Shown here piece by piece: positions 61,486-64,000 of a DNA stretch of 64,000 nt. The position numbers were made by a program, and so were the translations under genes. The first letter of the stretch is position 1, and the number at the start of each line of letters is the position of its first letter. Source of the stretch: Mycobacterium marinum (lineage in GTDB: Bacteria > Actinomycetota > Actinomycetes > Mycobacteriales > Mycobacteriaceae). The notes under the pieces are model-generated. The model was not told the origin of the DNA. It made no database searches and saw only the letters and a program-made list of their open reading frames with translations. The stretch covers positions 4,340,001-4,404,000 of the forward strand of contig NZ_CP024190.1 of the NCBI RefSeq assembly GCF_003391395.1, given 5' to 3'.

Positions 61486-62531
61486 CCGGTGGCCTGCATG
61501 TAGATATTGGTGATGCTGCCGGTGCCCTTGTCGAATAGCTGCGGATCCACCGTGTCCCAACCGCCCAGGTCAGCGATCGTCCACAGCTTCTCCGGCAGGG
61601 GAAACTGATCGCGAAACTCGGCGACCACGGCGGGGTCGACCGGCCGGAATCCGGCCTGCGCCCAGAGCCGCTGCGCCTCGACGGTGTACTGGAAGTTCTT
61701 GAATGCCGTCGCCGTGGCCAGATGTGCGGTGGTGGTCACCACCGCCAGGGGGTTTTCGATCTGGAAGGACTGCGGCGGGGTGACGTGTTGAACGCGTTTG
61801 CCTTGCCGCTCGGTGGCGATCGCCTCGTTCTCGTAGCTGATCAAGACGTCGCCGCTGCCCTGGACGAAGACATCGGTGGCTTCGCGGCCCGAGCCGGGGC
61901 GCAGTTTGACGTGCTCGCGCACCAACCTGCTGACGAAGTCGATCCCGGCCTGGCTGTTTCTGCCGCCCTCGCTCTTGACCGCGTAGGGGGCGAGCAGGTT
62001 CCATTTGGCCGACCCCGAGCTCAACGGGCTGGGGGTGATGACCTCCACGCCGGGCCGCAACAGATCGTCCCAGTCCCTAATGTTCTTGGGATTGCCCTCC
62101 CGCACGACCAGCGTGACCACCGACTCGAACGGAATGCCCCTGGTGGCGTCGGCGTCCCAGTCCTTGGCGACCTTGCCGGCCCTGACCAGTCGAGCGATGT
62201 CCGGTTCGACCGAGAAATTCACCAGATCGGCCGGTTTGCCGTCGGCGACACCGCGAGATTGGTCGGCAGAGGCACCGTAGGAGGTGATCACCTGCACGTC
62301 CTTGCCTTCCTCGGAGGCGTTGAAGGCCGGGATCACCGTGCTCCAGCCGGGCTCCGGGGCCGAGTAGGCCACCAGCGTGATGCTGGTGCGCGCGTCGGTG
62401 GGTCCACCACCGCCCGCGATGTCGCTAGGACCTCCCTGACACGCCGAGGCCAGGACGGCGATCAGCGCGAAGATGACCCCGAACGTGCCGGGCCGCCGCG
62501 AGCGCGCCGCGCCCATGAACGTCTGCGGCAT
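61482..62531 (-). CDS. subI: Sulfate-binding lipoprotein SubI
   Basis: 349 residues from ATG 62531 behind GGAAGG. Signal peptide with lipobox LASAC (Cys31) anchors it outside. The body is a periplasmic-type sulfate-binding fold, with SITLVAYSAPEPGWSTVIPAF, VTSYGASADQSRGV, EVITPSPLSSGSAKWNL and AQAGFRPVDPAV. These bind sulfate through main-chain NH groups. It is the first gene of the importer operon subI-cysT-cysW-cysA1. No poly-Cys leader like that of sirA was found in its upstream region. Confidence 0.95.
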   Translation of the reverse strand: MPQTFMGAARSRRPGTFGVIFALIAVLASACQGGPSDIAGGGGPTDARTSITLVAYSAPEPGWSTVIPAFNASEEGKDVQVITSYGASADQSRGVADGKPADLVNFSVEPDIARLVRAGKVAKDWDADATRGIPFESVVTLVVREGNPKNIRDWDDLLRPGVEVITPSPLSSGSAKWNLLAPYAVKSEGGRNSQAGIDFVSRLVREHVKLRPGSGREATDVFVQGSGDVLISYENEAIATERQGKRVQHVTPPQSFQIENPLAVVTTTAHLATATAFKNFQYTVEAQRLWAQAGFRPVDPAVVAEFRDQFPLPEKLWTIADLGGWDTVDPQLFDKGTGSITNIYMQATG

Positions 62532-62799
62532 TGGTGGCCTTCCAGTGCGGGATTTGTGGACAACGTTTCCCGTGACTGCGGAAGGAGCGATCGGCTAGCA
62601 ACTGAGGCATTGACGAACTCCGCACCAGACCGCGCACGGGATTGGCGTCAGCGACAACAGCGCACGTCAGCAGTGGCACAGATCACCACGGCTTCACTCA
62701 CGCAGGCCACTGCAAACCCCAAGCACCCCAAAGCACTGGCCACTGCGTGCATGCCGCGAAGCCTAACAGAATCTGCCGGGGACAGACCGCGTCCACATT
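62532..62799. other. Upstream region of subI
   Basis: 268 bases hold the subI promoter (minus strand). Open frames here are not protein-like. I looked for a Cys-run short frame as at 51253 and saw none, so sulfate import and sulfite reduction seem to be controlled by different signals. Confidence 0.4.
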
Positions 62800-62877
62800 T
62801 CAGTGCGTGAGCAACCACATGGCGACCACCAACACCAGCAGGGCGACGAGAACCAACGTGACGTGCGACCGTGGCAT
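62800..62877 (-). CDS. 25-residue single-span membrane micropeptide
   Basis: ATG 62877 to TGA at 62800-62802. The peptide starts MPRSHV and continues as one hydrophobic helix (TLVLVALLVLVVAMWLL) ending in Thr-His: basic start, one span, almost no tail. It begins three bases after the stop of the 67-residue membrane protein on the same strand, so it can be translated by coupling. Too short for usual gene finding. Evidence is composition and position; I know no family. Confidence 0.55.
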   Translation of the reverse strand: MPRSHVTLVLVALLVLVVAMWLLTH

Positions 62878-62880
62878 CGC

Positions 62881-63084
62881 TTACCCCGACGCTTCGTCGC
62901 TATGGCGGACGCGTTGCATCAGCTCGATGCCCTTGCCCAGCAGGGCATCCAATATTGCCGCCGAGATAAGGGCCACACCCAGCACCACCGGCATCACCGT
63001 GAGCGCCTGCAGTGCGAACGGAAGCCCGGAGAGCCACAGCTCAACACCGTCCCACCAATTCAGGATGCCGCTCACCGGACTCAC
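62881..63084 (-). CDS. Small membrane protein, 67 residues (Rv2401A-like)
   Basis: From GTG 63084 (another GTG at 63075). The peptide SPVSGILNWWDGVELWLSGL has an amphipathic start, then a hydrophobic span PFALQALTVMPVVLGVALISAAILDALL and a charged tail KGIELMQRVRHSDE. Like the small protein annotated beside Rv2401. Divergent from the FAD monooxygenase; upstream region only 66 bases. No function known. Confidence 0.7.
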   Translation of the reverse strand: MSPVSGILNWWDGVELWLSGLPFALQALTVMPVVLGVALISAAILDALLGKGIELMQRVRHSDEASG

Positions 63085-63150
63085 CCTATGCGGCGCGGCA
63101 GCCGAAACCAATGCGCCTGATCGGCCGGATGATCTGCCTAAGATCGCCCA

Positions 63151-64000
63151 GTGCCTCAGCCATCGGAAACGACAAGCGTTCTGGTAGCCGGCGGCGGACC
63201 GGCAGGCATGATGCTGGGCTTGTTGCTGGCCCGGGCCGGCGTTGACGTCACGGTGATGGAAAAGCACGCGGACTTCCTGCGCGACTTCCGCGGTGACACG
63301 GTGCACGCCAGCACCCTGCGTCTGCTTGACGAACTCGGTCTTGGATCCCAATTCGCTCAGATCCCGCATCGCCTGATCGACACCATCAGCATGAAGATGC
63401 AGGGCCAACCGGTCGACCTCGACCTCAAACACCTGCCCGGCGCCCACCAGCACATCGCCTTGGTGCCCCAGTGGGATTTCCTCGAGTTGCTGGCCGCCGC
63501 GGCTGCGGCTGAACCCACCTTCCGATTGCTGCGCAGCACCGAGGTGACCGGGGTGCTGTGGGGTGACGGACCCGACCGGGGCCGCGTCGTCGGTGTCACC
63601 TACCGCGCGCAATCCGGTGAAACAAAACACATGCACGCCGATCTGACCGTGGCCTGCGATGGCCGGGGCTCCACGGTGCGCTCGGCCTTGGGCATGGCGA
63701 CCCGCAGCTTCGGCGCACCGATGGACGTCTGGTGGTTCCGACTACCACGTCGGCCCGATGATCCGACCGGTCTGGCCGGCATCTTCAACTCAGGTCACGG
63801 CGGAATTGCCATCGACCGCGGCGACTATTACCAGATCGCCTACATCATTCCCAAGGGCAGCGATGCCCAATTGCGCGCGCAGGGTATTGAGGCACTGCAC
63901 CGGGCGCTAGCGGACATGATGCCCTGGCTCGCCGACCGCGTCGACGCACTGAAGACTTTCGACGACGTGAAATTGCTTGATGTGCAACTCAATCGGCTGC
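63151..64000 (+). CDS. FAD-dependent monooxygenase, N-terminal part
   Basis: At least 283 residues from GTG 63151; the end lies beyond the window. FAD-binding GGGPAGMM (about 14-21), the DG motif TVACDGRGSTVRSALG near 170, and the RGDTVHASTLRLLDELGL stretch mark the aromatic-hydroxylase (PHBH/TfdB) class. These use NAD(P)H and O2 to hydroxylate phenolic rings or act in tailoring. It resembles Rv0575c-type proteins in mycobacteria. It is divergent from the small membrane genes. Substrate unknown. Confidence 0.85.
   Translation, partial: MPQPSETTSVLVAGGGPAGMMLGLLLARAGVDVTVMEKHADFLRDFRGDTVHASTLRLLDELGLGSQFAQIPHRLIDTISMKMQGQPVDLDLKHLPGAHQHIALVPQWDFLELLAAAAAAEPTFRLLRSTEVTGVLWGDGPDRGRVVGVTYRAQSGETKHMHADLTVACDGRGSTVRSALGMATRSFGAPMDVWWFRLPRRPDDPTGLAGIFNSGHGGIAIDRGDYYQIAYIIPKGSDAQLRAQGIEALHRALADMMPWLADRVDALKTFDDVKLLDVQLNRL

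Noticed and set aside
62532..62820. Second poly-Cys leader upstream of subI
   Set aside because: No run of cysteine codons found on the minus strand there.
1..64000. CRISPR arrays, tRNA/rRNA genes, insertion sequences or phage att sites
   Set aside because: No regular spaced repeats, cloverleaf-like sequences, transposase motifs or flanking direct repeats were noticed on reading; a dedicated scan was not possible.

Overview
The window is a high-GC chromosomal segment of a Mycobacterium. Gene content and order follow the M. tuberculosis Rv2359–Rv2401 region: zur, uppS, recO, amiA2, era, ybeY, phoH, rsmE, dnaJ2, hrcA, cfp2, the mycobactin locus, hemW, sirA-cysH, ggtB, cysA1-W-T-subI. Protein matches to M. 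tuberculosis are strong, but I see none of the PE_PGRS40/41, rpfD or aprABC genes I would expect there in the M. tuberculosis complex. A non-tuberculous mycobacterium is therefore likely; the species is not assignable by eye. All comparisons with other genomes are from memory.

Layout. 1–7.9 kb: housekeeping block (Zur end, decaprenyl diphosphate synthase, RecO, amidase, Era, CorC-like, YbeY, PhoH), tightly packed. 8.0–10.2 kb: accessory TetR / alpha-beta hydrolase / mycothiol-type isomerase unit with a twin operator. 10.2–13.9 kb: rsmE-dnaJ2-hrcA heat-shock operon and a small ParB-like protein. 13.9–15.5 kb: an ECF41 sigma factor with its partner carboxymuconolactone-decarboxylase gene, which carries an in-frame stop. 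15.5–16.3 kb: secreted antigen CFP2.

16.3–47.7 kb: mycobactin (mbt) siderophore locus in an unusual order. mbtE-F-B lie on the minus strand. A divergent mbtK-like/mbtT/mbtC/mbtD operon lies on plus, then mbtG-H on minus, then mbtA-J on plus. MbtB lacks the C-terminal thioesterase, which is instead the separate MbtT. Between mbtJ and mbtI sits an insertion: SDR, ferritin-like diiron protein, Baeyer–Villiger-type monooxygenase and MerR regulator, all coupled to mbtJ, then a DesA1-like desaturase and an Rv0079-like ribosome/translation factor on the other strand. IdeR-like iron boxes occur in all three mbt promoter regions, so salicylate synthesis (mbtI), activation (mbtA) and NRPS/PKS assembly should respond together to iron.

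48–63 kb: SbtA-like transporter, hemW, then assimilatory sulfate/sulfite reduction (sirA-cysH-sirB) preceded by a poly-cysteine leader peptide gene that looks like a cysteine-responsive attenuator. Then a lipoprotein gamma-glutamyltransferase, an OPT-family transporter, the sulfate ABC importer (subI-cysT-cysW-cysA1), two very small membrane proteins, and the start of an FAD monooxygenase running off the end.

The points most worth following are the reshuffled mbt locus with its extra acyltransferase, the insertion tied to mbtJ, the poly-Cys leader, the ECF41 pair with the broken partner, and the Rv0079-like gene under a DosR-like box beside mbtI.
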